Made by a program: the position numbers and the translations under genes. 64,000 nucleotides of DNA, from positions 2,480,001 through 2,544,000 of the forward strand of contig NZ_CP033969.1 of NCBI RefSeq assembly GCF_003854935.1, given 5' to 3'. Positions 1 to 8,995 of the stretch are shown here, one piece after another. The DNA comes from Cupriavidus pauculus (lineage in GTDB: Bacteria; Pseudomonadota; Gammaproteobacteria; Burkholderiales; Burkholderiaceae). A model generated the notes under the pieces. That model ran no database searches and had not been told where the DNA came from. It saw only the letters and a list, made by a program, of their open reading frames with translations. Each line of letters begins with the position of its first letter. Position 1 is the stretch's first letter.

Positions 1-973
1 CGGTGGTGGGCCAGCCGGCCAGCACGCCCATGTAGGCCATCATCGACTGGCTGCCGTTGACCAGCCGGTGCTTGAGCACCTCGAACGGCCGCGCCTCGGC
101 CACGAACTGCGCGCCGCCTGCTTCCCACTGCGGACGGCCGGCCGCAAAGCGGTCCTCGATCACCCACTGGAAGAACGGCTCGCCGACCACGGGCCAGGCG
201 TCGTACAGGCCCAGCGCGCCGGACACCTGCGCGACGTCGTCGGGGGTGGTGCGCGGCACGATGCGATCCACCATCGTGTTCGGGAACGTGCAGCGCGCGG
301 CCACCCAGTCGTGCAGCGCCGGGTCCACCTGCGCGCAGAAGGCCAGCAGCACGCGGCGCAGCGTGTCGCCGTTGGCGGCCAGGTTGTCGCACGACAGCAG
401 CGTCACGGGCCCCAGCCCGCGTTCCATCCGCCGCGCCAGCCCGCGCGCCAGGTAGCCGATGGCAGTGACCGGATGGGTGGCGCCGGACAGGTCCTCGACG
501 ATGCCGCGGTCCTGGCGGTTCAGCTCGCCGGTGGCCGGGTCGTGGCAGTAGCCTTTCTCGGTGACGGTCAGGCTGACGATGTGGGTGTCGCGGTGAGCGA
601 TACGGTCCAGCACGACCTCGGGGTCTTCCTCGGCCACCAGCACGTCCAGCACGGCGCCCACCACCTGCAGCGTCTGCGCCGTGGCGCTGCGCAGCGCCAG
701 CGTATACAGGCCGTCCTGCGGCTTGAGCGCGTCGCGCGTGTCGGGCCGGCGCAGCGACACGCCCACGATACCCCAGCGCAGACCGTCCTCGCCGGCCGCC
801 TCGATGGCTGCCTCGGTGATCTCGGCCTGGTGGCCGCGATGGAATGCGCCGATGCCCAGGTGGACGATGCCGGCGCGCAGCCGGTCACGCGGATAGCCGG
901 GGCGGCGCACGGCGGCCGGCAGGGCCGCGAGCCGGCCCGGGTGCAGGCGCGGCAACTGTTCGATATCGCTCAT
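1..973 (-). CDS. Mannitol dehydrogenase family oxidoreductase (fructuronate/tagaturonate reductase-like), partial
   Basis: The gene starts at ATG 971-973 and runs off the left edge, so only about 324 N-terminal residues are visible. Reading the minus strand gives the family's NAD-binding start GIGAFHRGHQA (about residue 41), then TVTEKGY, SCDNLAANGD and FPNTMVDRI, which mark the long-chain mannitol dehydrogenase/UxuB/UxaB family. These enzymes interconvert keto-uronates and aldonates (D-fructuronate/D-mannonate or D-tagaturonate/D-altronate) or polyols and ketoses. The catalytic stretch reads KHRLVNGSQS: the Lys and Asn are present but the usual His is Gln. It is the last visible gene of the operon, 65 bp after manD. 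Given ManD and UxaA next door, a uronate reductase is the best guess, but the exact substrate cannot be read from the sequence. Confidence 0.85.
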   Translation of the reverse strand, partial: MSDIEQLPRLHPGRLAALPAAVRRPGYPRDRLRAGIVHLGIGAFHRGHQAEITEAAIEAAGEDGLRWGIVGVSLRRPDTRDALKPQDGLYTLALRSATAQTLQVVGAVLDVLVAEEDPEVVLDRIAHRDTHIVSLTVTEKGYCHDPATGELNRQDRGIVEDLSGATHPVTAIGYLARGLARRMERGLGPVTLLSCDNLAANGDTLRRVLLAFCAQVDPALHDWVAARCTFPNTMVDRIVPRTTPDDVAQVSGALGLYDAWPVVGEPFFQWVIEDRFAAGRPQWEAGGAQFVAEARPFEVLKHRLVNGSQSMMAYMGVLAGWPTT

Positions 974-1038
974 CACGGTCTCCGTTGTTTGTCGGCCTGC
1001 CCGTTTGTCCGCCTGCCCGCCTGCGCCGGTGCCCCGCG

Positions 1039-2250
1039 CTACCAGTGCCACAGCGTGCCGTCGTGGGCCAGCCGGTTCACGGGCAGATACGCGCGCTGGT
1101 ACGGGTAGCGGGCCGCCAGCGCCTCGTCGATGTCGACGCCATGGCCCGGCGCATCGCCGGGGTACATCATGCCGTCCGCAAACGTGTACGCGTGCGGGAA
1201 CACGGCGTCGGTCTCCTCGGTGTGGCGCATGTACTCCTGGATGCCGAAGTTGGGCACCCAGATGTCGAAGTGCAGCGCCGCGCCCATGCAGGCCGGCGAC
1301 AGGTCCGTGGCGCCGTGGCAGCCGGTGCGCACCTGGTACATCGCCGCAAAGTCGGCAATCCGGCGCAAATGCGTGATGCCGCCGGCGTGCACCACCGTCG
1401 CACGAATATAGTCGATCAACTGTTCCTCGATCAGCGTGCGGCAGTCCCAGATGCTGTTGAAGACCTCGCCCACTGCCAGCGGCGTGACCGTGTGCTGGCG
1501 GATCAGCCGGAACGCGCGCTGGTCTTCGGCCGGCGTGGCGTCCTCGATCCAGAACAGCCGGAACGGCTCCAGCGACTTGCCCAGCCGGCCCGCCTCGATC
1601 GGCGTCAGCCGGTGGTGCACGTCGTGCAGCAGGTGGATGTCCGGGCCCACGGCGTCGCGCACCTTGTCGAACAGCTTCGGCGTGTGATCGAGGTAGCGCT
1701 CGGTGCTCCAGTCGTGCTCGGACGGCAGGCTCGCGTCGGCCGGCTCGTAGAACAGCCGGTCGCCGGACACGCCATAGACCTTGTTGAGCCCCGGCACGCC
1801 CGACTGCGCGCGGATGGCCTTGTAGCCCATCTCCTTGTAGCGCAGCACTTCTTCCACCGTGTGGCCGATGTCGCTGCCGTTGGCATGGCCGTAGACCATC
1901 ACGCCGGTGCGGCTCTTGCCGCCCAGCAACTGGTACAGCGGCAGGTTGGCGGCCTTGGCCTTGATGTCCCAGAGCGCGGTGTCCACGGCGGCGATGGCGC
2001 TCATGGTCACCGGGCCGCGCCGCCAGTAGGCGCCGCGGTACAGGTACTGCCAGATGTCCTCGGTCTGGTGCGGGTCGCGGCCGATCAGGCACGGGATGAC
2101 GTGGTCCTCCAGGTAGCTGACGACGGCCAGTTCGCGGCCGTTGAGCGTGGCGTCGCCGATGCCGGTCAGCCCTTCGTCGGTCTCGATCTTGAGCGTGACG
2201 AAGTTGCGCCCCGGGCAGCAGACGATGACGCGCGCGTTGGTGATCTTCAT
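1039..2250 (-). CDS. manD: D-mannonate dehydratase, enolase superfamily (ManD/RspA)
   Basis: The 403-residue protein matches the ManD family along its full length. It dehydrates D-mannonate to 2-keto-3-deoxy-D-gluconate in the cytoplasm, using Mg2+. By count, every residue known from the Novosphingobium ManD active site falls at the same number: Arg147, Tyr159, Asp210, His212, Glu236, Glu262 and His312. Residue 314 is Ala (HGATD), the residue recalled for high-activity, mannonate-specific members; low-activity gluconate-type members carry Pro. The start ATG at 2248-2250 has a GGAGA ribosome site. It lies 28 bp after the UxaA-like gene and is co-transcribed with the hexonate cluster. Identification is firm; the in vivo role as part of a uronate or L-gulonate route is inference. 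Confidence 0.95.
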   Translation of the reverse strand: MKITNARVIVCCPGRNFVTLKIETDEGLTGIGDATLNGRELAVVSYLEDHVIPCLIGRDPHQTEDIWQYLYRGAYWRRGPVTMSAIAAVDTALWDIKAKAANLPLYQLLGGKSRTGVMVYGHANGSDIGHTVEEVLRYKEMGYKAIRAQSGVPGLNKVYGVSGDRLFYEPADASLPSEHDWSTERYLDHTPKLFDKVRDAVGPDIHLLHDVHHRLTPIEAGRLGKSLEPFRLFWIEDATPAEDQRAFRLIRQHTVTPLAVGEVFNSIWDCRTLIEEQLIDYIRATVVHAGGITHLRRIADFAAMYQVRTGCHGATDLSPACMGAALHFDIWVPNFGIQEYMRHTEETDAVFPHAYTFADGMMYPGDAPGHGVDIDEALAARYPYQRAYLPVNRLAHDGTLWHW

Positions 2251-2278
2251 GCAGGGTCTCCGGAAGTCCAGCGGGTTG

Positions 2279-3817
2279 TCACATCACGGCGCCCAGCGCC
2301 CACGGCACGAACTCGTTCTGGCCGTAGCCGTGCTGCTCGCTGCGCGTCTGGCGGCCCGACGCGGTGTCCAGCATCAGCCGGAAGATGGCGGCGCCCTTGT
2401 CGGCAATCGTCGCGTCGCCGTCCAGGATGTCGCCGCAGTTGATGTCGATGTCCTCGGCCTGCCGCTGCCACAGCGCGGTATTGGTCGACAGCTTCAGCGA
2501 CGGCGCCGGCGCGCAGCCGTAGGCCGACCCGCGCCCGGTCGTGAAGCAGATCAGGTTGGCGCCGCCGGCCACCTGGCCCGTGGCCGAGACCGGGTCGTAG
2601 CCGGGCGTGTCCATGAAGACCAGCCCGCGCGCCTGCACGGGCTGCGCGAATTCGTAGACCTCCACGAGGTTGGTGGTGCCGCTCTTGGCCACGGCGCCGA
2701 GCGACTTTTCCAGGATCGTGGTCAGCCCGCCGGCCTTGTTGCCGGCCGACGGGTTGTTGTCCATGTTGCCCGCGTGGCGGGCCGTATAGGCTTCCCACCA
2801 GCGGATGCGGGCCAGCAGGCGCTCGGCCACGGCCGGCGACACGGCGCGCCGCGTCAGCAGGTGCTCGGCGCCGTAGATCTCGGGCGTCTCGGACAGGATG
2901 GCGGTGCCGCCCTGCGCCACCAGCAGATCGACGGCGGCGCCCAGCGCCGGGTTGGCCGTGATGCCCGAGTAGCCATCCGACCCGCCGCACTGCAGCCCCA
3001 CGACGATGTGGCTGGCCGGCACCGGCTGGCGCGCCACGCGGTTGGCATCGGCCAGCAGCCCGCGCACCACGTCCACGCCACGCGCCACGGTGCGGGCGGT
3101 GCCGCCCGTGTCCTGGATGTTGAAGCTGTGCAGCCGCGCGCCGTCGGCCAGCGCCGCCAGGCCGGGCTCGGCCAGCAGCCCGTCGATCTGATTCGTCTCG
3201 CAGCCCAGGCCCACCACCAGCACCGCCGCAAAGTTCGGATGGCGCGCGTAGCCGGCCAGCGTGCGGCGCAGCACGCGCAGGTTCTCGCCCTCGCTGTCGG
3301 TGGCGCAGCCGGCGCCATGGGTCAGCGCCACCACGCCATCGACGTTGGGGTAGGGTGCCAGCGCCTCGGGGTGGATGTCGCGCCGGAAATGGTCGGCGAT
3401 GGCCCGCGCCACGGTGGCCGAGCAGTTCACCGACGTCAGGATGCCGATGTAGTTGCGCGTGGCCACGCGGCCGTCGGCCCGCACGATGCCGTCGAAGGTC
3501 AGCGCCTCGGTGGCCAGCGGGGTGTCGCGCACGTCGCTGCCGGACGCCGGGTCGCGCGAGACATCGCCCATCGCCAGGTTGTGGGTGTGCACGTGCTGGC
3601 CCGGCGCGATGGCCTGCCGAGCAAAGCCGATCACCTGGTTGTAGCGCCGCACGGGCGCGCCCTCGGCAATGGCGCGCACGGCCACCTTGTGGCCCGGGGG
3701 GACGAGGCTCGCCACGGTCACGCCTTCGTCGCGCAGCACCGTGCCGGGCAGCAGTTGGCGGCAGGCGATGACGATGTCGTCGGCGGGATGGATGCGGATG
3801 ACTGCCGGTGCGGACAT
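2279..3817 (-). CDS. UxaA family (altronate dehydratase-like) sugar-acid dehydratase
   Basis: The 512-residue protein begins [14 protein letters not shown] and has the two-part UxaA layout: an N-terminal SAF-like domain (roughly residues 1-100) and a C-terminal dehydratase core with [27 protein letters not shown] and GLGCETNQI. Family members dehydrate D-altronate, galactarate or related aldonates to 2-keto-3-deoxy acids, usually with Fe2+ or Mn2+. The open frame continues upstream to 4633, but that part is antisense noise over the SDR gene; ATG 3815-3817 lies 17 bp after the SDR stop and fits the family length (E. coli UxaA is 495 residues). Beside ManD, D-altronate is a sensible substrate, giving the same product as the mannonate branch. 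L-fuconate or D-arabinonate cannot be excluded. Confidence 0.85.
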   Translation of the reverse strand: MSAPAVIRIHPADDIVIACRQLLPGTVLRDEGVTVASLVPPGHKVAVRAIAEGAPVRRYNQVIGFARQAIAPGQHVHTHNLAMGDVSRDPASGSDVRDTPLATEALTFDGIVRADGRVATRNYIGILTSVNCSATVARAIADHFRRDIHPEALAPYPNVDGVVALTHGAGCATDSEGENLRVLRRTLAGYARHPNFAAVLVVGLGCETNQIDGLLAEPGLAALADGARLHSFNIQDTGGTARTVARGVDVVRGLLADANRVARQPVPASHIVVGLQCGGSDGYSGITANPALGAAVDLLVAQGGTAILSETPEIYGAEHLLTRRAVSPAVAERLLARIRWWEAYTARHAGNMDNNPSAGNKAGGLTTILEKSLGAVAKSGTTNLVEVYEFAQPVQARGLVFMDTPGYDPVSATGQVAGGANLICFTTGRGSAYGCAPAPSLKLSTNTALWQRQAEDIDINCGDILDGDATIADKGAAIFRLMLDTASGRQTRSEQHGYGQNEFVPWALGAVM

Positions 3818-3834
3818 GCGGCGCTCCGTCGGGG

Positions 3835-4590
3835 TCAGTTGGACCAGCCGCCGTCGATGACCTGCGCGGTGCCGGTGGTGAACGCCGATTCGTCGGACGC
3901 CAGGTAGACGGCCAGCGCCGCGACCTCGGCGGCGGTGCCGATGCGGCCCATCGGCTGGCGCGCGATGAAGTCGGCCTCCACCTGGGCCAGCGTCTTGCCG
4001 CCGGCGGCGGCCTGCTGGCTGATGCGCTGGCGCAGCGACGGCGATTCCACGGTGCCGGGGCAGATGGCGTTGCAGCGGATGCCGCGCGTGATGAAATCGG
4101 CCGCCACGGCCTTGGTCATGCCGATCACGGCCGCCTTGGAGGCACCGTAGACGAACCGGTTCGGCGCGCCCTTGATGCTGCTGGCCACCGACGCCATGTT
4201 GATGATCGACCCGCCGCCCGCGTCGAGCATCGCCGGCAGGAACGCCCGCATCATCCGGTACATCGCGCGCACGTTCAGGTTCATCGAGAAGTCGAAGGCG
4301 GCGTCGTCGCAGTCCAGGATCGAGCCGTGATGGACAAAGCCGGCGCCGTTGAACAGCACGTCGATGCGGCCGATCTCGCGCGCGGCGGCCTCGACGGCGG
4401 CGCCATCGGTCACGTCCAGCCGGCGGGCCTGGCAGCCCGGCAGCGCGGCCAGCGCCGCCAGCGTCTCGGGGTTGATGTCGGCGGCGTGCACCTGCGCGCC
4501 TTCGCGCAGGAACGCCTCGGCCGTGGCGCGGCCAATGCCCTGGCCGGCGGCGGTGACCAGCGCGATCTTGCCGGCGAGTCGTTGCGACAT
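3835..4590 (-). CDS. SDR family dehydrogenase, DHRS6/BDH2-like
   Basis: A classical short-chain dehydrogenase of 251 residues. It has the TAAGQGIG cofactor turn, an acidic residue after strand 2 (AADIN) that favours NAD, the NMASVAS serine and the YGASK Tyr/Lys pair, and it ends in VIDGGWSN. The pattern GFVHHGSILDC...FSMNLNVRAMYRMM resembles vertebrate DHRS6/BDH2 and bacterial 2-keto-3-deoxy-L-fuconate dehydrogenases. It could oxidise a 2-keto-3-deoxy acid made by the neighbouring dehydratases, or act on the sugar acid itself. ATG 4588-4590 follows a GGAG ribosome site. It sits between the TRAP permease and the UxaA-like gene in the same operon. The substrate is not established. Confidence 0.85.
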   Translation of the reverse strand: MSQRLAGKIALVTAAGQGIGRATAEAFLREGAQVHAADINPETLAALAALPGCQARRLDVTDGAAVEAAAREIGRIDVLFNGAGFVHHGSILDCDDAAFDFSMNLNVRAMYRMMRAFLPAMLDAGGGSIINMASVASSIKGAPNRFVYGASKAAVIGMTKAVAADFITRGIRCNAICPGTVESPSLRQRISQQAAAGGKTLAQVEADFIARQPMGRIGTAAEVAALAVYLASDESAFTTGTAQVIDGGWSN

Positions 4591-4654
4591 GGATGGCTCC
4601 TTGGGTGCGGGTCGTTATCGGACAAACGAACAAAGGCGGGGGCGGCGCGTGCCG

Positions 4655-6058
4655 TCACTTGCCGCCGACGAGGTTGGGCAGCCACATCACGATCTGCGGC
4701 ACGTACGTGATGGCGATCAGCGTCAGGAACAGCGGCGCCAGCCACGGCAGGATGGCCACCGTGGTGCGCTCCACCGACAGCCTGGCCACGCGCGCCAGCA
4801 CGAACAGCACCATGCCCAGCGGCGGGTGCAGCAGGCCGATCATCAGGTTCAGCGTCATGATCAGGCCGAAGTGGATGGGGTCGATGCCAAGCTTGAGCAC
4901 GATGGGCAGCAGGATCGGCACCAGGATCGTGATGGCGGCCGTGGTGTCGATGAAGCAGCCGACGATCAGGATCAGCACGTTGGCCAGCAGCAGGAACACC
5001 CACTTGTTCTGGGTGAAGGACAGGATGGCGTCGGCCAGCGCCTGGGCGGCCTGGCTGGTGGTCAGCAGCCAGGCGAAGATCGACGCCGCCGTGACGATGA
5101 ACAGCACCGACGCGGTGGTCTCGATCGTGTCGAGCGTGGCCTTGGCCAGCGCCCGCAGCGTCATCGACCGGTAGCGCACCAGGCCCAGGAACAGCGCCCA
5201 GATCACGGCGGCCACGGCGGCCTCGGTGGGCGTGAACCAGCCCAGCGTCATGCCGCCGATCAGGATCACGGGCGCCATCAGCGCCATCACGGCCGAGAAG
5301 TCGAAGTACCAGTCCAGCGCCAGCAGCACCACCAGCGCGATCATCGCGGCCATGTTGGTCGACATGCCGGCCGACACGGCCAGCCAGATCGCCATCGGGA
5401 ACGCCAGCACCACCACGATCTCCACGGTGGCCGCGCCCAGCAGCTTCCACGAGAACGCGGTGTCGCCGCCCCAGCCGCGCCGGTGCGCGATCCACGCCAC
5501 GGTGGCCATCATGAACAGCGTCAGCACCAGCCCCGGCACGATGCCGGCCAGGAACAGCGAGCCGATCGACACGTTGGCCATCATCCCGTAGATCACGAAC
5601 GGCAGCGAGGGCGGGATGATGGGCCCCAGCGTGGCCGACGCGGCGGTCACGCCCACGGCGAACTCGGTCTCGTAGCCGTGGTCCTTCATCGCCTTGATCT
5701 CGATGGTGCCCAGCCCGGCCGCGTCGGCAATGGCCGTGCCGCTCATGCCCGAGAAGATCACCGAGCCGATGATGTTGACGTGGCCCAGCCCGCCGCGCAT
5801 CCAGCCCACCAGCGCCACGGCGAAGTTGTAGATGCGGCCGGTGATGCCGGCCACGTTCATCAGGTTGCCGGCCAGGATGAAGAACGGCACGGCCAGCAGC
5901 GGAAAGCTCTCGACGCCGGCGATCATCCGCTGCGCCAGGATCACGTCGGGCACGGTGCCGCTGGCCCAGATGTAGAACAGCGACGCCAGCGCCATCGACA
6001 CGGCCACGGGCATGCCCACCAGCATCAGCAGCAGGAACGATGCAATCAGGATCCACAT
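4655..6058 (-). CDS. dctM: TRAP transporter large permease (DctM family)
   Basis: A 467-residue hydrophobic protein with the roughly dozen membrane segments of the TRAP large subunit. It has the family patterns FPLLAVPFFILAGNLM, FSGMSGTAIADAAGLG and LGPIIPPSLPFVIYG. It is the Na+-driven transport channel of a tripartite ATP-independent periplasmic system and works with the small subunit just upstream (10 bp gap) and the binding protein before that. A GGAG site precedes ATG 6056-6058. The linkage to ManD, UxaA and dehydrogenases implies a sugar-acid substrate such as a hexuronate or aldonate. The family call is firm; the substrate is inferred. Confidence 0.95.
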   Translation of the reverse strand: MWILIASFLLLMLVGMPVAVSMALASLFYIWASGTVPDVILAQRMIAGVESFPLLAVPFFILAGNLMNVAGITGRIYNFAVALVGWMRGGLGHVNIIGSVIFSGMSGTAIADAAGLGTIEIKAMKDHGYETEFAVGVTAASATLGPIIPPSLPFVIYGMMANVSIGSLFLAGIVPGLVLTLFMMATVAWIAHRRGWGGDTAFSWKLLGAATVEIVVVLAFPMAIWLAVSAGMSTNMAAMIALVVLLALDWYFDFSAVMALMAPVILIGGMTLGWFTPTEAAVAAVIWALFLGLVRYRSMTLRALAKATLDTIETTASVLFIVTAASIFAWLLTTSQAAQALADAILSFTQNKWVFLLLANVLILIVGCFIDTTAAITILVPILLPIVLKLGIDPIHFGLIMTLNLMIGLLHPPLGMVLFVLARVARLSVERTTVAILPWLAPLFLTLIAITYVPQIVMWLPNLVGGK

Positions 6059-6068
6059 GCTGCGCTCC

Positions 6069-6692
6069 TCAGTTGTCCGGCGCCTCGAACGCCGCCGGGC
6101 GCTCCAGGATCGAATAGCCGCGCCGCCAGTTCTGCACGGTCACCTGCAGCGACCGCCCGAACATCAGCACGAAACCCGCCAGCGCAATCCAGTACACGTG
6201 GCCCTTGTTCCATTCGATGGTGGTCATGGGCTCGTCGCCGACGATGCCGATGAACTTCCAGACCAGCCAGCACGCGTAGCCCAGGAACGCGGTGCGCAGC
6301 ACGTCGACCAGCGTCGACAGCACGCGCGCCGGGCCGTGCGGCAGGTAGCGGTAGATCAGGTCCACCTGGATGTGGCGGCTCTTGCGCACGCACATCGACG
6401 CGCCGATGAAGACCACGCCGATCAGGCAGTAGGTGGCAAGCTCCTCCGTCCACGCCAGCGAGTCGTTCATGACGTAGCGCGTGAAGAACTGCAGGAAGAC
6501 CAGGATCGTCATGACCCAGAACAGGCCCACCGTGAACCAGTCCTCGGTGGCGTAGCCGGACAGGTCCACCGGCTGCGCGTCGGCCTCCTCGAAGCTCTGG
6601 ACGATTTCCTCGACCGAGGTCATGTGCGGGGCGCCCGCGGGCGGACTCGGGGCATCCCGGTCCGGCGGCAGGGCCTGGGAACGCATTTCCAT
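6069..6692 (-). CDS. dctQ: TRAP transporter small permease (DctQ family)
   Basis: A 207-residue protein with four predicted membrane helices after a soluble N-terminal tail of about 60 residues. The DctQ signature is visible as FTRYVMNDSLAWTEELATYCLIG and SRHIQVDLIYRYLP. The start was set at ATG 6690-6692, which has GGAGAC a few bases before it. The longer open frame to 6863 would translate the REP-like palindrome and was rejected. The unusual Pro/Ala-rich N-terminus (residues about 6-25) could be trimmed if the later Met at about residue 24 (HMTSVEE) is used instead. It forms the permease pair with DctM. Confidence 0.9.
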   Translation of the reverse strand: MEMRSQALPPDRDAPSPPAGAPHMTSVEEIVQSFEEADAQPVDLSGYATEDWFTVGLFWVMTILVFLQFFTRYVMNDSLAWTEELATYCLIGVVFIGASMCVRKSRHIQVDLIYRYLPHGPARVLSTLVDVLRTAFLGYACWLVWKFIGIVGDEPMTTIEWNKGHVYWIALAGFVLMFGRSLQVTVQNWRRGYSILERPAAFEAPDN

Positions 6693-6772
6693 TGGATGTC
6701 TCCGTTCCGTTGGTGGGGGTGCGGTGCTGGGGCTCCGTTTCCCGGCTGTGGGAGCGGGGGCGCCTTGTCTTT

Positions 6773-6815
6773 CTCCCCTCTCCCGCGCGCGGGAGAGGGG
6801 CCGGGGGAGAGGGCG
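6773..6815. repeat. REP-like palindromic element, 43 bp
   Basis: It contains a near-perfect hairpin, CCCTCTCCC/GGGAGAGGG around a CG-rich centre, followed by a CCGGGGGAGAGGG half repeat. The same 43 bases occur exactly at 24808-24850. It lies between dctP and dctQ inside the operon, where such hairpins can stabilise or weaken the downstream message. This looks like a REP/BIME unit of the sort scattered through betaproteobacterial genomes. Confidence 0.8.
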
Positions 6816-6865
6816 TCGAGGTGCAAGTTGCGACGGGTCCGACGTGGAACCACCGACCCTCACAA

Positions 6866-6887
6866 CCCTCTCCCGCCAGGGCGGGAG
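6866..6887. repeat. Partial REP-like hairpin
   Basis: A second, shorter copy of the CCTCTCCCGC...GCGGGAG hairpin lies 50 bp from the full element, directly after the dctP stop. It could act as a weak transcription or decay barrier between the binding-protein gene and the permease genes, which would help make more binding protein than permease. Confidence 0.6.
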
Positions 6888-6899
6888 CCGGATAGCGCG

Positions 6900-7898
6900 C
6901 TACTTCACCGCCTGGATCTTCTCCCAGTCGGCTTTGCGGTAGCCCTGGGATTCCACGCTGACGTTCTTGAGCACCGCGTCGCGGTATTCCGGAATGCTGA
7001 CCTCGGTCACCGTGATGCCTTTCTGCTTGAACACGGCCACCAGCTCCTTCTCGCGCGCCACCACGTCGGCCGTGGCCTTGGCGGCGGCTTCCTGCGCCAC
7101 CTCGGCAAACATCTTGCGCTCGGGCTCGGACAGCTTCTTCCAGAGCGCGCCGGAGATGATCGTGTTCAGGTGGTCGACGATATGGCCCGTCAGCACGATG
7201 TACTTCTGCACCTCGTAGAACTTCTTCGCCTCGATCGTCGTCAGCGGGTTTTCCTGCGCCTCGACGGTGCCGTTCTGCAGCGCCAGGTAGACCTCGGCGA
7301 ACGCGATGGGCGACGTGTTCACGCCGCACGCGCGCGGCATGGCCAGGTAGGCCGGCACGTCGGGCACGCGCATCTTCAGGCCCTTCATCTCGGCGCAGTG
7401 CGAGAACGGCTTGTTCGACGTGGACTGCCGCGTGCCGTAGTACGTGGTGGCCACGATGTGGTTGCCCGTCTTCTGCTCGTAGCCGGCCGTCAGTTCCTTG
7501 TAGATGTCGCTCCGGGTGTAGGCCAGCAGGTGGTCGGGATTGCGGAAGATGTACGGGTAGTAGGTCACGCCGATGCGCGGGAACGACTTGGCCGCGAAGC
7601 TGGAGCCCGAGATGATCATGTCCACGGTGCCCATCGCCAGGCCCTGGTTGATGTCGTTCTCCTTGCCAAGCTGCGACGCCGGGAAGACGTCGATCTGGTA
7701 CTTGCCGTTGCTGCGCTTCCTGATCTCTTCGGCTGCCCACACGGACCACTTGTGGAATGGCTCGGACGTCTCGTAGACGTGGGCCCACTTGAGCTTGGTC
7801 GGCGCGGCCTGCTGGGCCTGGGCGGGGGTGGTCAGGGCGGCGGCCAGCAGCAGGCCGGCACCGAGCATGGACGACAACAGACGGCGGCGATGCATCAT
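6900..7898 (-). CDS. dctP: TRAP transporter substrate-binding protein (DctP family)
   Basis: A 332-residue periplasmic protein with an Arg-rich signal peptide, MMHRRRLLSS, a hydrophobic core and a likely cleavage near AQA-QQ (about residue 28). The mature part carries DctP features: LKWAHVYETSEPFHKWS, LKMRVPDVPAYLAM with the carboxylate-binding Arg, and GTVEAQENP. It captures the organic acid and passes it to DctQM. The start is ATG 7896-7898, in a double Met, after TAGGAGAC. A 71-bp gap separates it from the upstream dehydrogenase and a 207-bp gap with REP hairpins separates it from dctQ. A sugar-acid ligand is inferred from context. Confidence 0.95.
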   Translation of the reverse strand: MMHRRRLLSSMLGAGLLLAAALTTPAQAQQAAPTKLKWAHVYETSEPFHKWSVWAAEEIRKRSNGKYQIDVFPASQLGKENDINQGLAMGTVDMIISGSSFAAKSFPRIGVTYYPYIFRNPDHLLAYTRSDIYKELTAGYEQKTGNHIVATTYYGTRQSTSNKPFSHCAEMKGLKMRVPDVPAYLAMPRACGVNTSPIAFAEVYLALQNGTVEAQENPLTTIEAKKFYEVQKYIVLTGHIVDHLNTIISGALWKKLSEPERKMFAEVAQEAAAKATADVVAREKELVAVFKQKGITVTEVSIPEYRDAVLKNVSVESQGYRKADWEKIQAVK

Positions 7899-7969
7899 GA
7901 ATGTCTCCTATCCGTGAAGATGCCGCCGGCCTTTATCGGATGGCCGGTCGGCGGCGAGGGGGCGGAACG

Positions 7970-8995
7970 TCACCCGGTCAACTGAACCTTGGTACTGCGC
8001 GACTTGTCCGCGGCCAGCCGGAACGCCTCTGCCGCCTGCGCCAGCGGTAGCTGCGCGGACAGCAGCGGGCGCACGTCGAGCCGCCGGCTGGTCAGGTATT
8101 GCACGGCCCAGTCGAACTCGCGGCCGAAGCGGAACGCGCCCACGTAGTCGAGTTCGCGCGCCATGATGTTGTTGGCGGGGAAGTGCAGCCCCTCGGCCGG
8201 CAGCGTGCCGACCTGGACGATGCGCCCGCCGCGCCGCGTGGCGGCCAGGCAGGTGTCCAGCGCCGCCGGGCTGCCGGCCGCTTCCAGGCTGACATCGGCA
8301 ATGTCCTGCCACGCGCTGGCTGGCGCCTCGGTGGTCAGGATCGCCTCGTCGGCACCCACGGACAGCGCCACGTCCAGCGGCCGCCGCGCGATGTCGCAGA
8401 CGACGATCTTTGCCGCGCCGGCCAGCCGGGCCGCCATCACGGCCAGGCTGCCGATGGTGCCGCCGCCCGTGACCAGCACGGTCTTGCCCAGCAGGTCGCC
8501 CGCGCGGTGCACGCCGTGCAGCGCCACCGACAGCGGCTCGGCAAACGCGAGCTCGCCCAGCGAGATATCGGCGGTCACCGGCGTCAGTTGTGCCTCGTGC
8601 ATCAGAAAGTGCTGCCGGAACATGCCCTGCACGTGCGGATACACGCTGGCGCTGCCCAGGAATCGCATCTGGCGGCAGAGGTTGTCGCGGCCGGCGCGGC
8701 AGTAGTCGCACTGGCCGCACGCGTGCGACGGGTTGATCGCCACCTTCATGCCCGGCGCCAGGCGCGTGACGGCGCTGCCCACGGCCTCGACGATGCCGGA
8801 CGCCTCGTGGCCCGGCGTCAGCGGCTCGCGGATCACGAACGCGCCGACCTTGCCGTGGAAGTAGTAGTGCAGGTCCGACCCGCAGATGCCGGCGGCGCCC
8901 AGCCGCACCAGCACCTCGTGCGGGCCCGGCGCGGCCGGTTCGACGTCGGAGAAGCGCAGGTCCTCGCTGGCGTGGATATGGCAGGTCAGGGACAT
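7970..8995 (-). CDS. Zinc-dependent sugar-acid 5-dehydrogenase, L-idonate/L-gulonate type
   Basis: A 341-residue medium-chain alcohol dehydrogenase. Catalytic zinc ligands are in GICGSD and GHEA, structural zinc cysteines in CGQCDYCRAGRDNLC, and the NAD-binding turn is GGGTIGS. It shares the IdnD-specific patterns DLHYY, MRFLGSASVYPHV and FAEPLSVALHGVHRAG, so it probably oxidises carbon 5 of a hexonate: L-idonate to 5-ketogluconate, L-gulonate to D-fructuronate, or L-galactonate to D-tagaturonate. With ManD, UxaA and a uronate-reductase-like gene in the operon, the last two fit best. The ATG at 8993-8995 overlaps the regulator's TGA by one base (TGATG), which argues for translational coupling and against longer starts. 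Confidence 0.88.
   Translation of the reverse strand: MSLTCHIHASEDLRFSDVEPAAPGPHEVLVRLGAAGICGSDLHYYFHGKVGAFVIREPLTPGHEASGIVEAVGSAVTRLAPGMKVAINPSHACGQCDYCRAGRDNLCRQMRFLGSASVYPHVQGMFRQHFLMHEAQLTPVTADISLGELAFAEPLSVALHGVHRAGDLLGKTVLVTGGGTIGSLAVMAARLAGAAKIVVCDIARRPLDVALSVGADEAILTTEAPASAWQDIADVSLEAAGSPAALDTCLAATRRGGRIVQVGTLPAEGLHFPANNIMARELDYVGAFRFGREFDWAVQYLTSRRLDVRPLLSAQLPLAQAAEAFRLAADKSRSTKVQLTG

Noticed and set aside
844-2442. Long plus-strand open frame over the first operon genes
   Set aside because: It lies antisense to manD, which is conserved throughout; the plus-strand product is Arg/Ala-rich with no recognisable pattern.
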